Notes: a model not told the origin generated them from the letters alone. Counted from the first letter of the stretch, positions 50,960-60,535 are shown. The stretch is 64,000 nt of DNA from Lachnospiraceae bacterium (GCA_017936885.1 JAGBEO010000033.1:62001-126000); one strand, 5' to 3'. Program-made: numbers and translations.

Positions 50960-52576
50960 ATGAATAATTGGGACAATGTAAATAATGAGAATGGTGAAGT
51001 TAATACGACTACAGATCCTTATACATCCGAAAGCAGTGAAGCTATCTATCAGACACCGGATATATCCGGTGGGTTAACGGAAGAGAATATGGTAGTTGAT
51101 GGGTCCGCGGAAGAAATTACAGACGGTTCCGCGGCTGCAGCAGATACAAAGGGGTTGTTCTCGGGTAACCAGCAGAATAATAATTCATATGGCAACAATC
51201 CCTACGGAAACCAGCAGAACAATAATCCGTATGACAGCAATCCCTACGGAAACCAGCAGAATAATAATGCGTATGGCAGCAATCCTTACGGAAGCCAGCA
51301 GAACAACAATCCGTATGGCAGCAATCCCTACGGAAACCAGCAGAATAATAATGCGTATGGCAGCAATCCTTACGGAAGCCAGCAGAACAACAATCCGTAT
51401 GGTAATAATCCTTACGGAAGCCAGCAGAATAATAATGCGTATGACAGCAATCCGTATGGAAGTCAGCAGAATAATAATGCGTATGGCAGCAATCCTTACG
51501 GAAACCAGCAGAATAACAATCCGTATGATAGTAATGCCTGCGGTGGACAGCAGAATAGTAATCCGTATGGCGGCACCCCGTATGGTGGTCAGCAGAACAG
51601 TAATTCGTACGGCGGCAATACCTATGCATATAATCAGGGACAAAATGACGGAGGGAATTATAATAACCAGTACAGTCCTTATGCTGTTCCTCAGAAAAAA
51701 TCCAATACCGGTCTGATTATTGCAGTTATTGTGGTTATCATTATACTCTTTTTGGTGGCGGTTTTTGCGTTGGCTTACAAGGCGGTGGACCTGATGTCTG
51801 ACCAGAATCACAAAACTGGTTATAATCAGGATGATTATAATTTTGATGACGATTATGATTATAACTATGATGATGATTACGATTATGATTATGACGATGA
51901 TTACGACTATGACTACGATGATGATTATGATTACGACAATGACAAGTATTACGCTTTGCATGACGATATTAAAGATAACTTGTCGTATTCCATAGACTTT
52001 GACTATTATGAGTATGATACGGATTACGATAATGTCTCTATCTTAGTTTCCTATCCCGTCATCAAAGGTAAGAATGTGCCGAATCTGGATAAGCTGAATG
52101 AGGCGATTCAGGATGAGACTTCTTTCTTTACAGAATACTTTGAAGAAGAATATAAGGAATACATAGAAAAAAATGAAGACAGTTACTTTGATGCATTTTC
52201 ATCCGGCTATGTTACATATATGGATGAAGATAAGATCAGCATAGTATTTTCTGAGAGTTTATATTCTGATTATTATGACCTGGCATATTTATACTGCATC
52301 AATATTGATATGGAGAATGGTGTAGTGCTTGACAATGAAGATATGTTATCTATTGATGATGATTTTTCTGTAGATTTCAGGAACAGAAGTGATGAGCAGA
52401 ATGGAGAAATTTCTTATCTGACAACGATGACAGACCAACAGATTACCGATTATTTCAATTCTCCGGATGTGATTGTATTCTATACTCCGCAGGGTATGGA
52501 AATCGGCTTTAACTACGAACAGGGCTGGGTAACAGTTACGTATGATGAATACGAGGAGTATCTGAAAGTGTTTTAA
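50960..52576 (+). CDS. membrane protein with prion-like 14-residue repeats and DUF3298-like domain
   Basis: 538 residues. Residues 69-222 are 11 tandem copies of a 14-residue Gln/Asn/Tyr/Gly unit (consensus GNQQNNNPYGSNPY). A Tyr/Asn/Gln stretch follows, then one membrane helix at about 251-273 (TGLIIAVIVVIIILFLVAVF), then an extreme Asp/Tyr tract at 290-331, and a C-terminal domain (about 345-538) resembling DUF3298/RsiV-like extracellular domains. With the repeat half cytoplasmic and the C-terminal half outside, it could sense or bind something at the surface. Ribosome site AAAGGAGAGGAACGA precedes ATG 50960. The Asp/Tyr tract might bind calcium; this is speculation. It interrupts the usual cinA-recA adjacency. 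Confidence 0.82.
   Translation: MNNWDNVNNENGEVNTTTDPYTSESSEAIYQTPDISGGLTEENMVVDGSAEEITDGSAAAADTKGLFSGNQQNNNSYGNNPYGNQQNNNPYDSNPYGNQQNNNAYGSNPYGSQQNNNPYGSNPYGNQQNNNAYGSNPYGSQQNNNPYGNNPYGSQQNNNAYDSNPYGSQQNNNAYGSNPYGNQQNNNPYDSNACGGQQNSNPYGGTPYGGQQNSNSYGGNTYAYNQGQNDGGNYNNQYSPYAVPQKKSNTGLIIAVIVVIIILFLVAVFALAYKAVDLMSDQNHKTGYNQDDYNFDDDYDYNYDDDYDYDYDDDYDYDYDDDYDYDNDKYYALHDDIKDNLSYSIDFDYYEYDTDYDNVSILVSYPVIKGKNVPNLDKLNEAIQDETSFFTEYFEEEYKEYIEKNEDSYFDAFSSGYVTYMDEDKISIVFSESLYSDYYDLAYLYCINIDMENGVVLDNEDMLSIDDDFSVDFRNRSDEQNGEISYLTTMTDQQITDYFNSPDVIVFYTPQGMEIGFNYEQGWVTVTYDEYEEYLKVF
51164..51625 (+). repeat. 42-base coding tandem repeat, 11 copies
   Basis: Each unit encodes Gln-Gln-Asn-Asn-Asn followed by xTyr-x-x-Asn-Pro-Tyr-Gly. 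Copies 2-8 are nearly identical at the DNA level and alternate between AAYCCGTAT and AATGCGTAT variants, while copies 9-11 are more diverged. The near-identity suggests recent expansion by slippage or recombination, so copy number is likely variable between strains. Confidence 0.9.
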
Positions 52577-52857
52577 CCGTTATGATTCAACTGTATAACC
52601 TGTATCAAAGCATGAATGTACTGCAAAGGCATTCATGCTTTTTGCAGTCTGCCCAACAGTCTGCCCATCAGGAAAGATTAGTATTGCATAGACAGACATT
52701 CTCTGATAAACTTGTTTTATCTGAAGGAATGGAGTCTGTTATACATATCCGGCATTTCGCCACGATTTCCATTATTTCATAATTTTAATCTGGAAGGGAG
52801 GGCAGAGTGTCATTTATTGGACATATAAAATGATAGGATAAAGCTAACAAAAGGATG
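52577..52857 (+). other. non-coding stretch between the repeat protein and recA promoter
   Basis: No credible gene; a 66-codon frame from 52582 lacks a ribosome site and family features. It holds the terminator at 52608-52643, the direct repeat CAGTCTGCCCA/ACAGTCTGCCCAT around 52645-52670, and an AT-rich approach to the recA promoter. Confidence 0.55.
52608..52643 (+). terminator. terminator of the repeat protein gene
   Basis: AAGCATGAATG and CATTCATGCTT form an 11-base perfect stem followed by TTTTG. Confidence 0.88.
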
Positions 52858-52886
52858 TTGACAAAATCGAACATTTGTTTTAATCT
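52858..52886 (+). promoter_or_regulatory. recA promoter
   Basis: Perfect TTGACA (52858-52863), 17-base spacer, TAATCT (52881-52886). The first SOS box lies inside the spacer, so LexA binding would block RNA polymerase. Confidence 0.82.
52868..52881. promoter_or_regulatory. SOS box 1 (LexA site) in the recA promoter
   Basis: CGAACATTTGTTTT matches the Gram-positive SOS consensus CGAACRNRYGTTYC at most positions, with GAAC-N4-GTTT half-sites. It falls between the -35 and -10. Confidence 0.78.
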
Positions 52887-52892
52887 ATTTAC

Positions 52893-52906
52893 AGAACGAA
52901 TGTTCT
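52893..52906. promoter_or_regulatory. SOS box 2 (LexA site) upstream of recA
   Basis: AGAACGAATGTTCT is a perfect dyad with GAAC-N4-GTTC, just after the promoter and 22 bases before the recA start. Two sites 25 bases apart suggest cooperative LexA repression. Confidence 0.85.
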
Positions 52907-52927
52907 ATAAGAAAAGGAGAACAGAAC

Positions 52928-53986
52928 ATGGAAAAAGATGAAAAATTAAAAGCATTGGATGCGGCTTTGGGACAGATAGAGAGACAGTTTGGTAAGGGAG
53001 CTGTGATGAAACTGGGTGACCCTTCCGTACAGATGAATGTAGAGACGATTCCGACAGGTTCCTTAAGCCTTGATATTGCATTAGGATTAGGCGGTATTCC
53101 GAAAGGAAGAATTGTAGAGATTTACGGACCGGAGTCCAGCGGTAAGACAACAGTTACACTGCATATGATTGCTGAGGTACAGAAGCGCGGCGGTATTGCG
53201 GGATTTATTGATGCGGAACATGCGCTTGATCCTGTTTATGCCAAGAATATCGGCGTAGATATTGATAATTTATATATTTCCCAGCCGGACTGCGGAGAAC
53301 AGGCACTTGAGATTACCGAGACTATGGTACGCTCCGGGGCGATTGATATTATCGTAGTAGACTCTGTTGCTGCCTTGGTGCCGAAAGCGGAAATAGACGG
53401 TGACATGGGTGATTCACATGTGGGCTTGCAGGCGAGACTGATGTCTCAGGCTCTTCGTAAGCTTACGGCAGTTATCAGTAAGTCGAATTGCACGGTTATT
53501 TTTATCAATCAGCTTCGTGAGAAAGTAGGTATTATGTTTGGTAATCCGGAGACCACAACAGGTGGCCGGGCACTGAAATTCTACTCATCCGTGCGTCTTG
53601 ATGTCAGAAGGATAGAATCTTTGAAACAGGGCGGTGAAGTGATCGGTAACAGAACCAGAGTAAAGGTAGTTAAGAATAAGATCGCGCCACCGTTTAAGGA
53701 AGCGGAGTTTGATATCATGTTCGGAGAAGGAATATCCAGTGTGGGTGACATCTTAGATCTTGCGGCAGAGAATAATATTATTAATAAGAGCGGTGCATGG
53801 TATGCTTATGAAGGAAATAAAATCGGTCAGGGCAGAGAGAATGCAAAGCAGTATCTGAGAGATAATCCGGCAGTGTGTGCGGAAGTGGAGAGAAAGGTCA
53901 GAGAATTGTTTAATCTGGAGGTAGATGTGGTAGAAACACCGGTACAGGATAAAGCACCGAAAGAAACTGCCAAGGAAGAGAAATAG
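52928..53986 (+). CDS. recA: recombinase RecA
   Basis: 352 residues. Walker [10 protein letters not shown] at residues 67-75, Walker B region [14 protein letters not shown], and loop L2 region [20 protein letters not shown] are all present. Promotes homologous recombination and LexA self-cleavage. Ribosome site AAAAGGAGAACAGAAC precedes ATG 52928. The C-terminal tail is short and charged. recX follows two bases later, forming the SOS-regulated pair. Confidence 0.97.
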   Translation: MEKDEKLKALDAALGQIERQFGKGAVMKLGDPSVQMNVETIPTGSLSLDIALGLGGIPKGRIVEIYGPESSGKTTVTLHMIAEVQKRGGIAGFIDAEHALDPVYAKNIGVDIDNLYISQPDCGEQALEITETMVRSGAIDIIVVDSVAALVPKAEIDGDMGDSHVGLQARLMSQALRKLTAVISKSNCTVIFINQLREKVGIMFGNPETTTGGRALKFYSSVRLDVRRIESLKQGGEVIGNRTRVKVVKNKIAPPFKEAEFDIMFGEGISSVGDILDLAAENNIINKSGAWYAYEGNKIGQGRENAKQYLRDNPAVCAEVERKVRELFNLEVDVVETPVQDKAPKETAKEEK

Positions 53987-53988
53987 TT

Positions 53989-54618
53989 ATGATTGTAACA
54001 CAAGTGACAGGAGTAACGAAAGCACGCTATCGAATTTATTTGGATGGTCAGTTCGCTTTTATTTTATATAAAGGCGAACTGCGCCAATTTCATATTAAGG
54101 AAGGACAAGAGCTTTCCTCAGAAACATATCATCATATCATGACGCAGATCCTGCCCAGGAGGGCGAAACTTCGCAGTATGAATCTGCTGCAATCTAAAGC
54201 TTACACGCGCAAACAATTGGAAGATAAATTAAAACAGGGGGAATACCCGCAGGAATGTATCGAGGAAGCATTAGCTTATGTGGAATCCTATGGATATATT
54301 GATGATGAGCGTTATGCCAGGGATTTTGTTGAGTACCAGATTCAGAATAAGAGCAGAAAATGCATTGAGATGGATCTTATGAAGAAGGGAATCAGTAAAG
54401 AGATTGTGCAGAAAGCGTTTGAATCGCTGCAGGAACTGGGTGTGGAACAGGATGAGATGGAGTTGATTGTAAAACTTTTAAAAAAGAAAAAATACAGCGC
54501 AAATACCGCAACAATGCAGGAACAGCAGAAAATGTACGGATTCCTTTACCGGAAAGGTTTTCATTCGGATGTAATCAGCAGAGCACTTTTACTTGACATA
54601 ACATCAATTTCAGTATAG
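53989..54618 (+). CDS. recX: RecA regulator RecX
   Basis: 209 residues, all-helical repeats. Family features: SKAYTRKQLEDKLKQGEYPQ, then AYVESYGYIDDERYARDFVE, then RKCIEMDLMKKGISKEIV. RecX inhibits or modulates RecA filaments. It starts two bases after recA and has no promoter of its own. The rny promoter overlaps its last codons. Confidence 0.92.
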   Translation: MIVTQVTGVTKARYRIYLDGQFAFILYKGELRQFHIKEGQELSSETYHHIMTQILPRRAKLRSMNLLQSKAYTRKQLEDKLKQGEYPQECIEEALAYVESYGYIDDERYARDFVEYQIQNKSRKCIEMDLMKKGISKEIVQKAFESLQELGVEQDEMELIVKLLKKKKYSANTATMQEQQKMYGFLYRKGFHSDVISRALLLDITSISV

Positions 54619-54621
54619 AAT
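54593..54621 (+). promoter_or_regulatory. rny promoter over the recX 3' end
   Basis: TTGACA (54593-54598), 17-base spacer, TAGAAT (54616-54621). It lies across the recX stop and gives rny a leader of about 100 bases. Confidence 0.68.
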
Positions 54622-54726
54622 TTAAGTGTTGTAATTTTGCTAGTTATAGAATGTGGGTATTTTCAGATAGCGGCATTCTACAATAGATTATGTACAATGA
54701 AAATTAAATAAGGAGGTGCTCCTGTA

Positions 54727-56274
54727 ATGTGGCAAGTTGTGGTAGCAGTAGTCATCACACTGGTGATTGCCATTCCGGTATCTGCATTAGTTGCGATCAA
54801 CTATCGCAAGAAAGTTGTGGAAGCTAAGCTTGGTAACGCGGATGAGAAAGCCAGAGAAATTATTGACGAAGCTCTGAAAACTGCTGAGGCGAAGAAGCGC
54901 GAATCGTTGCTCGAAGTCAAAGAAGAGTCCATTCGTACGAAGAATGAACTTGACAAGGAAATCAAGGAACGTCGTGCAGAGGCGCAGCGATATGAACGCC
55001 GTGTTCAGCAGAAGGAAGAGAACATCGATAAGAAAGCGGATGCTATTGAGAAGAAAGAAGCAGGTTTGGCACAGAGAGAAGAAGCTTTGGCTAAACAGCG
55101 TGAAGAAATCTCCAAACTGAACGAGCAAAGGTTACAGGAACTAGAACGAATCTCAGGTTTGACCTCCGAACAAGCAAAAGATTATTTGTTGAAAATTGTT
55201 GAAGATGAAGTAAAACATGAAACTGCTGTCATGATCAAAGAGATGGAGAGCAGGGCAAAGGAAGAAGCAGATAAGAAAGCTAAGGAATATGTTGTAACAG
55301 CAATTCAGAAATGTGCTGCAGATCACGTGTCCGAAACAACAATATCTGTTGTACAGCTTCCCAATGATGAGATGAAAGGCAGAATTATCGGTAGAGAGGG
55401 ACGTAATATCAGAACTCTTGAGACAATGACAGGTGTTGATCTGATTATTGATGATACACCGGAAGCAGTCATCTTATCCGGATTCGATCCGATCCGAAGG
55501 GAAGTCGCCAGAATTGCGCTTGAAAAACTGATTGTGGATGGACGAATTCATCCGGCCAGAATCGAGGAAATGGTTGAGAAGGCGCAGAAAGAAGTAGAAG
55601 TAATGATCAAAGAGGAAGGAGAAGCCGCTACACTGGAAGTAGGTGTACATGGTATTCATCCGGAACTCGTAAGATTACTCGGTAAGATGAAATTCAGAAC
55701 CAGTTATGGTCAGAATGCATTGAAACATTCGATTGAGGTGGCTCAGTTATCCGGTCTGCTCGCAGCAGAGATGGGCTTGGATGTTAGAATGGCGAAACGT
55801 GCAGGTCTGTTACATGATATTGGTAAGGCTGTTGATCATGAGATGGAAGGTTCTCATATACAGTTGGGTGTTGAACTTTGTAGAAAATACAAGGAAGGTC
55901 CGGTTGTTATCAATGCGGTTGAGTCTCATCATGGTGATGTTGAGCCTCAGAGCTTGATTGCATGCTTAGTACAGGCTGCTGATACGATTTCTGCAGCAAG
56001 ACCCGGTGCGAGAAGAGAGACATTAGAAACATATACAACAAGATTGAAACAATTAGAAGACATTACAAACAATTTCAAAGGTGTTGACAAATCTTTTGCT
56101 ATTCAGGCAGGTAGAGAGATTCGTGTTATGGTAGTTCCAGAACAGATTAACGATTCTGACATGGTATTACTTGCCAGAGATATTTCTAAGCAGATTGAAG
56201 CTGAATTGGAGTATCCTGGACAGATCAAGGTTAATGTGATCCGTGAAAGCCGTGTCATTGACTACGCTAAATAG
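54727..56274 (+). CDS. rny: ribonuclease Y
   Basis: 515 residues: an N-terminal membrane anchor ([20 protein letters not shown]), a long coiled coil (about 30-190), a KH domain ([20 protein letters not shown]) and an HD domain with [18 protein letters not shown] major endoribonuclease starting mRNA decay in Firmicutes. The ribosome site lies in a small dyad AGGAG-GTG-CTCCT (54711-54723), which could mask it in the RNA. Length is usual. Ends at a strong terminator. Confidence 0.96.
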   Translation: MWQVVVAVVITLVIAIPVSALVAINYRKKVVEAKLGNADEKAREIIDEALKTAEAKKRESLLEVKEESIRTKNELDKEIKERRAEAQRYERRVQQKEENIDKKADAIEKKEAGLAQREEALAKQREEISKLNEQRLQELERISGLTSEQAKDYLLKIVEDEVKHETAVMIKEMESRAKEEADKKAKEYVVTAIQKCAADHVSETTISVVQLPNDEMKGRIIGREGRNIRTLETMTGVDLIIDDTPEAVILSGFDPIRREVARIALEKLIVDGRIHPARIEEMVEKAQKEVEVMIKEEGEAATLEVGVHGIHPELVRLLGKMKFRTSYGQNALKHSIEVAQLSGLLAAEMGLDVRMAKRAGLLHDIGKAVDHEMEGSHIQLGVELCRKYKEGPVVINAVESHHGDVEPQSLIACLVQAADTISAARPGARRETLETYTTRLKQLEDITNNFKGVDKSFAIQAGREIRVMVVPEQINDSDMVLLARDISKQIEAELEYPGQIKVNVIRESRVIDYAK

Positions 56275-56281
56275 TATTAAA

Positions 56282-56313
56282 AGCTCTGTAGAGAAATCTA
56301 CAGAGTTTTTTTT
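56282..56313 (+). terminator. rny terminator
   Basis: CTCTGTAGA and TCTACAGAG form a nine-base perfect stem with a GAAA loop, followed by nine T residues. Confidence 0.93.
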
Positions 56314-56483
56314 GCGATAGAAAAGTGCAGAGTTTGCGCTTTTTATACAGATTTACCATAAATAGGGAAGTTTTTATGTGAAAATTATCTTATCTTCATA
56401 CTTGTAGAATCATAAAATCTGTAGTAGAATAGTTAGCGGTGTATGATTGTATACAATTATTCAATGCGTGGAGGATGACGAAG

Positions 56484-57767
56484 ATGAAACCATACAAAGA
56501 GATGAGTAAGGAAGAACTTACATCACTGAAAGCAGAATTGGAGAAGCAGTTTGAGGATGCAAAGGGAAAAGGACTTACATTGGATATGTCCAGAGGAAAG
56601 CCTACACCGGCACAGCTTGATATGACTATGGGTATCATGGACGTTCTTAATTCAGAATCTGACATGAAGACAGAATCGGGAATGGATACCAGAAACTATG
56701 GTCTGATGGATGGTATTCCGGAAGCAAAGAAGCTGATGGGTGATATGATGGGCGTTCCGGCAGAGAATGTAATTGTATATGGCAACGCAAGTTTGACAAT
56801 TATGTATGATACGGTAGCACGTGCCATGCTTCATGGTGTGCTTGGCAGTACTCCGTGGTGCAAGTTGGATAAAGTTAAATTTTTATGTCCGGCGCCGGGA
56901 TATGACAGACATTTCAAGATCACGGAATCTTTCGGGATCGAGATGATTACAATTCCTATGACTCCTACGGGACCGGATATGGATCTGGTAGAGAAGTATG
57001 TGGCAGAAGATCCGGCTGTCAAAGGTATCTGGTGTGTACCGAAATATTCAAATCCGCAGGGTATTTCTTATTCTGATGAGACAGTAAGAAGATTTGCAGC
57101 ATTAAAACCGGCGGCAGAAGATTTCCGTATTTATTGGGATAATGCTTATGCGATTCATCATTTATATGATGATGAGCAGGATCAGATTCTGGAAATTTTA
57201 AGTGAGTGTGAGAAAGCCGGTAATCCTGACATGGTATATGAATTCTGTTCCACTTCCAAGGTTAGCTTTTCGGGCGCCGGTATTTCCGCGTTTGCTTCCT
57301 CCAAAGTCAATCTGGAAGAGGCAAAGAAAACTATGACTGTTCAGACGATTGGACACGATAAGGTGAATCAGCTTCGTCATGTAAAATATTTTAAGAATCT
57401 GGATGGTATGTTGGCGCATATGAAGAAACATGCTGATATTTTAAGACCTAAGTTCGAGGCAGTCTTAGATGTGCTGGATAAGGAATTGAGCGGGCTGGAA
57501 ATCGGATCATGGAGTAAACCGCGTGGCGGTTATTTCATCTCATTTGATGCGATGGAAGGCTGTGCCAAGGCTATCGTGGCCAAGTGTAAAGAAGCAGGAG
57601 TTGTTCTGACCGGTGCCGGTGCTACCTTCCCTTACGGCAAAGACCCGAAAGACAGTAATATCCGTATTGCACCTTCCTATCCAACACCGGAAGAGATGGC
57701 TGCAGCAACAGATTTGTTTGTATTATGTGTGAAATTAGTCAGTGTAGAGAAGTTATTAGCAGCGTAA
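56484..57767 (+). CDS. PLP-dependent aminotransferase (Aminotran_MocR/PF12897 type)
   Basis: 427-residue fold-type I aminotransferase. The N-terminus matches PF12897 (ELTSLKAELEKQFEDAKGKG, then LDMSRGKPTPAQLDM); the PLP lysine is expected in STSKVSFSGAG; conserved FLCPAPGYDRHF and VPKYSNPQGISYSDE are present. Members are annotated as aspartate- or alanine-type aminotransferases; the substrate is not clear. ATG 56484 has TGGAGG nine bases upstream. No neighbouring pathway gene. Confidence 0.88.
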   Translation: MKPYKEMSKEELTSLKAELEKQFEDAKGKGLTLDMSRGKPTPAQLDMTMGIMDVLNSESDMKTESGMDTRNYGLMDGIPEAKKLMGDMMGVPAENVIVYGNASLTIMYDTVARAMLHGVLGSTPWCKLDKVKFLCPAPGYDRHFKITESFGIEMITIPMTPTGPDMDLVEKYVAEDPAVKGIWCVPKYSNPQGISYSDETVRRFAALKPAAEDFRIYWDNAYAIHHLYDDEQDQILEILSECEKAGNPDMVYEFCSTSKVSFSGAGISAFASSKVNLEEAKKTMTVQTIGHDKVNQLRHVKYFKNLDGMLAHMKKHADILRPKFEAVLDVLDKELSGLEIGSWSKPRGGYFISFDAMEGCAKAIVAKCKEAGVVLTGAGATFPYGKDPKDSNIRIAPSYPTPEEMAAATDLFVLCVKLVSVEKLLAA

Positions 57768-57787
57768 ATAAAAAAATATTGTGACAG

Positions 57788-57829
57788 ATATGGTTTCCGT
57801 TATAGAATAGATGCGGAAGCCATATTTTA
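57788..57829 (+). terminator. aminotransferase terminator
   Basis: ATATGGTTTCCG and CGGAAGCCATAT pair (one G-T pair), followed by TTTTAT. Confidence 0.8.
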
Positions 57830-57990
57830 TATCATAATCAGGATGGCAGAAGACATTTCTGTATAACAGATTGCAGGGAGAAAGTTTCTTGTAATGTACT
57901 ATAGAGATATGAAAAGCGGTTAGATGAAAGGATAGAGACTAGGCGGATATTTACCCGGAAGAGGCAAACACTTTGGAATGGAGGAAAGAA

Positions 57991-58527
57991 ATGGAGAAAT
58001 ATGAACGCATAGGAAGAGAACTGGTACACAAAGGGGCTATTATAGACTATTATCAGGATACCATTAAGATTCCGAACGGCAACATTGCAAAATGGGATTT
58101 TATACAGCACAAGGGAGCGGCGGCGGTCGTGGCAGTCAAAGATGACGGTAAACTTTTAATGGTCAGACAATATCGCAATGCGCTGGATCGGGAGACATTG
58201 GAAATTCCGGCAGGCGGATTGGACGGTGCCGATGAGCCGACTGATATCGCAGCAGCAAGAGAACTGGAAGAGGAAACCGGTTATAAGGCAGGTAAACTGG
58301 AATTACTCCTTTCCCTCCGTACTACAGTGGCATTCTGCAATGAAAAGATTGATGTCTATGTGGCAACTGATTTAAAGCCTGCCAGACAGCATTTGGATGA
58401 AGACGAATTTCTGGATGTAGAAAGCTATGATGTGGATGAGTTGATTCAAATGATATATGACTGTAAAATTCAGGATGGCAAGACTGTGTCTTCGATTCTG
58501 GCATATAAAGATAAATACTGTAAATAA
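57991..58527 (+). CDS. nudix hydrolase, ADP-ribose pyrophosphatase-like
   Basis: 178 residues. The Nudix box Gx5Ex7REUxEExGU is seen as GLDGADEPTDIAAARELEEE then TGY; the N-terminal YERIGRELVHKGAIIDYYQD and the VRQYRNALDRETLEIPAGG segment match the ADP-ribose pyrophosphatase (NudF) subgroup. Hydrolyses ADP-ribose or similar. ATG 57991 follows TGGAGGAAAGAA. In Clostridia a nudix gene commonly precedes spoIIM and xerD, as here. Confidence 0.9.
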   Translation: MEKYERIGRELVHKGAIIDYYQDTIKIPNGNIAKWDFIQHKGAAAVVAVKDDGKLLMVRQYRNALDRETLEIPAGGLDGADEPTDIAAARELEEETGYKAGKLELLLSLRTTVAFCNEKIDVYVATDLKPARQHLDEDEFLDVESYDVDELIQMIYDCKIQDGKTVSSILAYKDKYCK

Positions 58528-58532
58528 ACGCT

Positions 58533-58567
58533 CTCCCAAACGTTTGATCAGGACGTTTGGGAGTTTT
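58533..58567 (+). terminator. nudix gene terminator
   Basis: CTCCCAAACGT and ACGTTTGGGAG form an 11-base perfect stem followed by TTTTC. Confidence 0.9.
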
Positions 58568-58731
58568 CATATATAAACAGGTCTGCTATATCCGGGCGCA
58601 GCATATATATAGTGCAGATAAGATTCGTCTGATAAATATTTTCTGTCGTGAGCCTATTCCTTATAAATTAAGATGAGAGATGACAGAGAATTTGATTAAG
58701 AAAGAATCGGATAAGGAGGGAAGAGAAAGCT

Positions 58732-59337
58732 GTGCGTAATCAGTCCTTTACGAAAAACTGCTATTATATGCTGTATTTGTTTATGCTCGGACTATTTATC
58801 GGAATTTTGATTGTTAATGTAGGACATGATACATGGATTAAGGACGGTGAACTGTTGGGAAATGATATGCTGGAGAAACTGGAAAGCAGTACTCTGGAAA
58901 GCGGGAAATTGTTTGGGTATATCCTTAAGCACAGATTGTTTACGCTGTGTATGCTGGGGTTGTTAGCTACCACTATGTTTGGGGCGGCAGTAATATGCGG
59001 CTATATATGCTATATGGGTTTTACGGCAGGGTGTCTTTTGTCAGTGGCAGTGATCCGTTATGGAATACGGGGGATGATTCTTATGATGGCAGGAATCTTT
59101 CCGCAGGGTATTTTGCTGATTCCTGCATATGTGGCATTATTTTTGTGGGCGGCAGGCATTAACAGAGTCCTATATTCCAAAGGAACCTATATGGATAGTT
59201 TTGAGAGATATAGCAAGCAGTTTTATCTGAAAAAGGGAATTCAGATTATGGGAATTATAGTAGTTGTCATAATGGGATGCTTGTTAGAAAGTTATGTAAA
59301 TCCTAAAATGTTACATTTGGTGCTGAATATTTTCTAA
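58732..59337 (+). CDS. spoIIM: stage II sporulation protein M
   Basis: 201-residue DUF95 membrane protein with about five helices. SpoIIM scaffolds SpoIID and SpoIIP for septal peptidoglycan removal during engulfment. Seen: YMLYLFMLGLFIGILIVNVG at the N-terminus and the AGIFPQGILLIPAYVALFLW segment. The start is GTG 58732 with AAGGAGGGAAGAGAAA upstream. Frame and length are normal, so this sporulation gene looks intact. Confidence 0.9.
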   Translation: MRNQSFTKNCYYMLYLFMLGLFIGILIVNVGHDTWIKDGELLGNDMLEKLESSTLESGKLFGYILKHRLFTLCMLGLLATTMFGAAVICGYICYMGFTAGCLLSVAVIRYGIRGMILMMAGIFPQGILLIPAYVALFLWAAGINRVLYSKGTYMDSFERYSKQFYLKKGIQIMGIIVVVIMGCLLESYVNPKMLHLVLNIF

Positions 59338-59454
59338 AAAAATTTTTTTCTTTATTTTACCAAGATATAGTAGACATAAATTACAGAGTCGGCGATATGT
59401 TGTGCTTTCTTAAAAAAACGGCTGAAATGCCCATAAAATCGGGGAAAATTCTAT

Positions 59455-59483
59455 TTGATTTTCTGCGAAATTCTGATTATAAT
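59455..59483 (+). promoter_or_regulatory. xerD promoter
   Basis: TTGATT (59455-59460), 17-base spacer, perfect TATAAT (59478-59483), 61 bases before xerD. Confidence 0.78.
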
Positions 59484-59543
59484 GAAATGCAGACGATCAT
59501 TTGATTTACATAAAGCAACTTGCAGGGAAGGATTTCCGGTTAG

Positions 59544-60428
59544 ATGGAAAAAGAAATTAGCGCGTTTATCACATATTTACATAATGTAAAAAAAACTTCG
59601 AATAACACAGAGCTGTCTTATAAGAGAGATTTGGAGAAAGTGGAGCATTTTATGGCATCCCGCGGTATCGCTGAGGCTGGAAATGTGTCTGCCCAGGACT
59701 TAAGTGACTATGTGAAATATTTGGAAGATAACCGGTTTGCAGCAGCGACTGTATCCAGAAATATCGCTTCCCTGAAGGCTTTTTATCATTTTATGGTGCA
59801 GGAAGGGCTTGTGGCAGAGGATATTTCTGAGAATCTTAAGGCACCGAAGATTGAGAAGAAAATTCCGGAGATCATGTCGCCTGATGAAGTGGTAAGACTT
59901 TTGGAGCAGCCTTCCGGGGACAGTCCGAAGGAGATTCGCGACAAGGCAATGCTGGAGCTTCTGTATGCTACGGGTATCAGAGTGACGGAGCTTATTACCC
60001 TGAAGGTTTCCGATGTGAATATGCAGATGAGTTTTATATTATGTAAAGACCGCAACAAAGAAAGAATCATCCCTTTTGGAGCGGCGGCAAAGAGTGCGCT
60101 GGCAAGATATTTGGATGGGACGAGAGAAGCAATGCTTGAGAATAAAGCATCGGATGTTCTTTTTGCCAATTGTTCCGGACAACCTATGAGTCGTCAGGGC
60201 TTCTGGAAGCTGATTAAATATTATGCCAAGAAAGCTGATATCAAAGCCGATATCACACCGCATACGTTAAGACATTCCTTTGCGGCTCACCTGGTAGAGA
60301 ATGGAGCGGATCTTAGAAGTGTACAGGAAATGTTAGGACATTCTGATATTTCTACAACACAGATTTATGCAAATCTGAACCACAATCATATCCGTGAAGT
60401 GTATGCCAAAGCGCATCCCAGAGGATAG
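59544..60428 (+). CDS. xerD: site-specific tyrosine recombinase XerD
   Basis: 294 residues: SAM-like N-terminal core-binding domain and a catalytic domain with Arg146 (ATGIRVTEL), His240 and Arg243 (HTLRHSFAAHL), His266 (MLGHSDISTTQ) and Tyr275 (IYANLN). Resolves chromosome dimers at dif. Length and the spoIIM neighbourhood point to XerD rather than a phage integrase. Own promoter; ends at the terminator shared with the convergent DAHP synthase gene. Confidence 0.93.
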   Translation: MEKEISAFITYLHNVKKTSNNTELSYKRDLEKVEHFMASRGIAEAGNVSAQDLSDYVKYLEDNRFAAATVSRNIASLKAFYHFMVQEGLVAEDISENLKAPKIEKKIPEIMSPDEVVRLLEQPSGDSPKEIRDKAMLELLYATGIRVTELITLKVSDVNMQMSFILCKDRNKERIIPFGAAAKSALARYLDGTREAMLENKASDVLFANCSGQPMSRQGFWKLIKYYAKKADIKADITPHTLRHSFAAHLVENGADLRSVQEMLGHSDISTTQIYANLNHNHIREVYAKAHPRG

Positions 60429-60439
60429 TGTGAAAAAGA

Positions 60440-60490
60440 TTATAAAATAAAGGAGCATAGCCTTGGCAGTAAGCTGTAGGTTATGCTCCT
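60440..60490. terminator. terminator between xerD and the DAHP synthase gene
   Basis: AGGAGCATAGCC and GGTTATGCTCCT (one G-T pair) form a stem. On the minus strand it is followed by TTTATTTTATA, so it mainly serves the minus-strand gene; on the plus strand the tail is GATTTTATG. Confidence 0.82.
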
Positions 60491-60535
60491 GATTTTATGT
60501 TCGTTTTTATGATGGATTTATTCGAGAACTTATGC

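Noticed and set aside
51164-51625. Regular repeats that could look like a CRISPR array
   Set aside because: Units are contiguous, without unique spacers, in frame with a protein and vary at codon positions.
51096-51961. Repeat-rich frames in other frames of the tandem repeat region
   Set aside because: Their periodicity comes from the 42-base coding repeat of the membrane protein and no start signals support them.
52582-52782. 66-codon frame after the repeat protein
   Set aside because: It covers a terminator hairpin and has no ribosome site.
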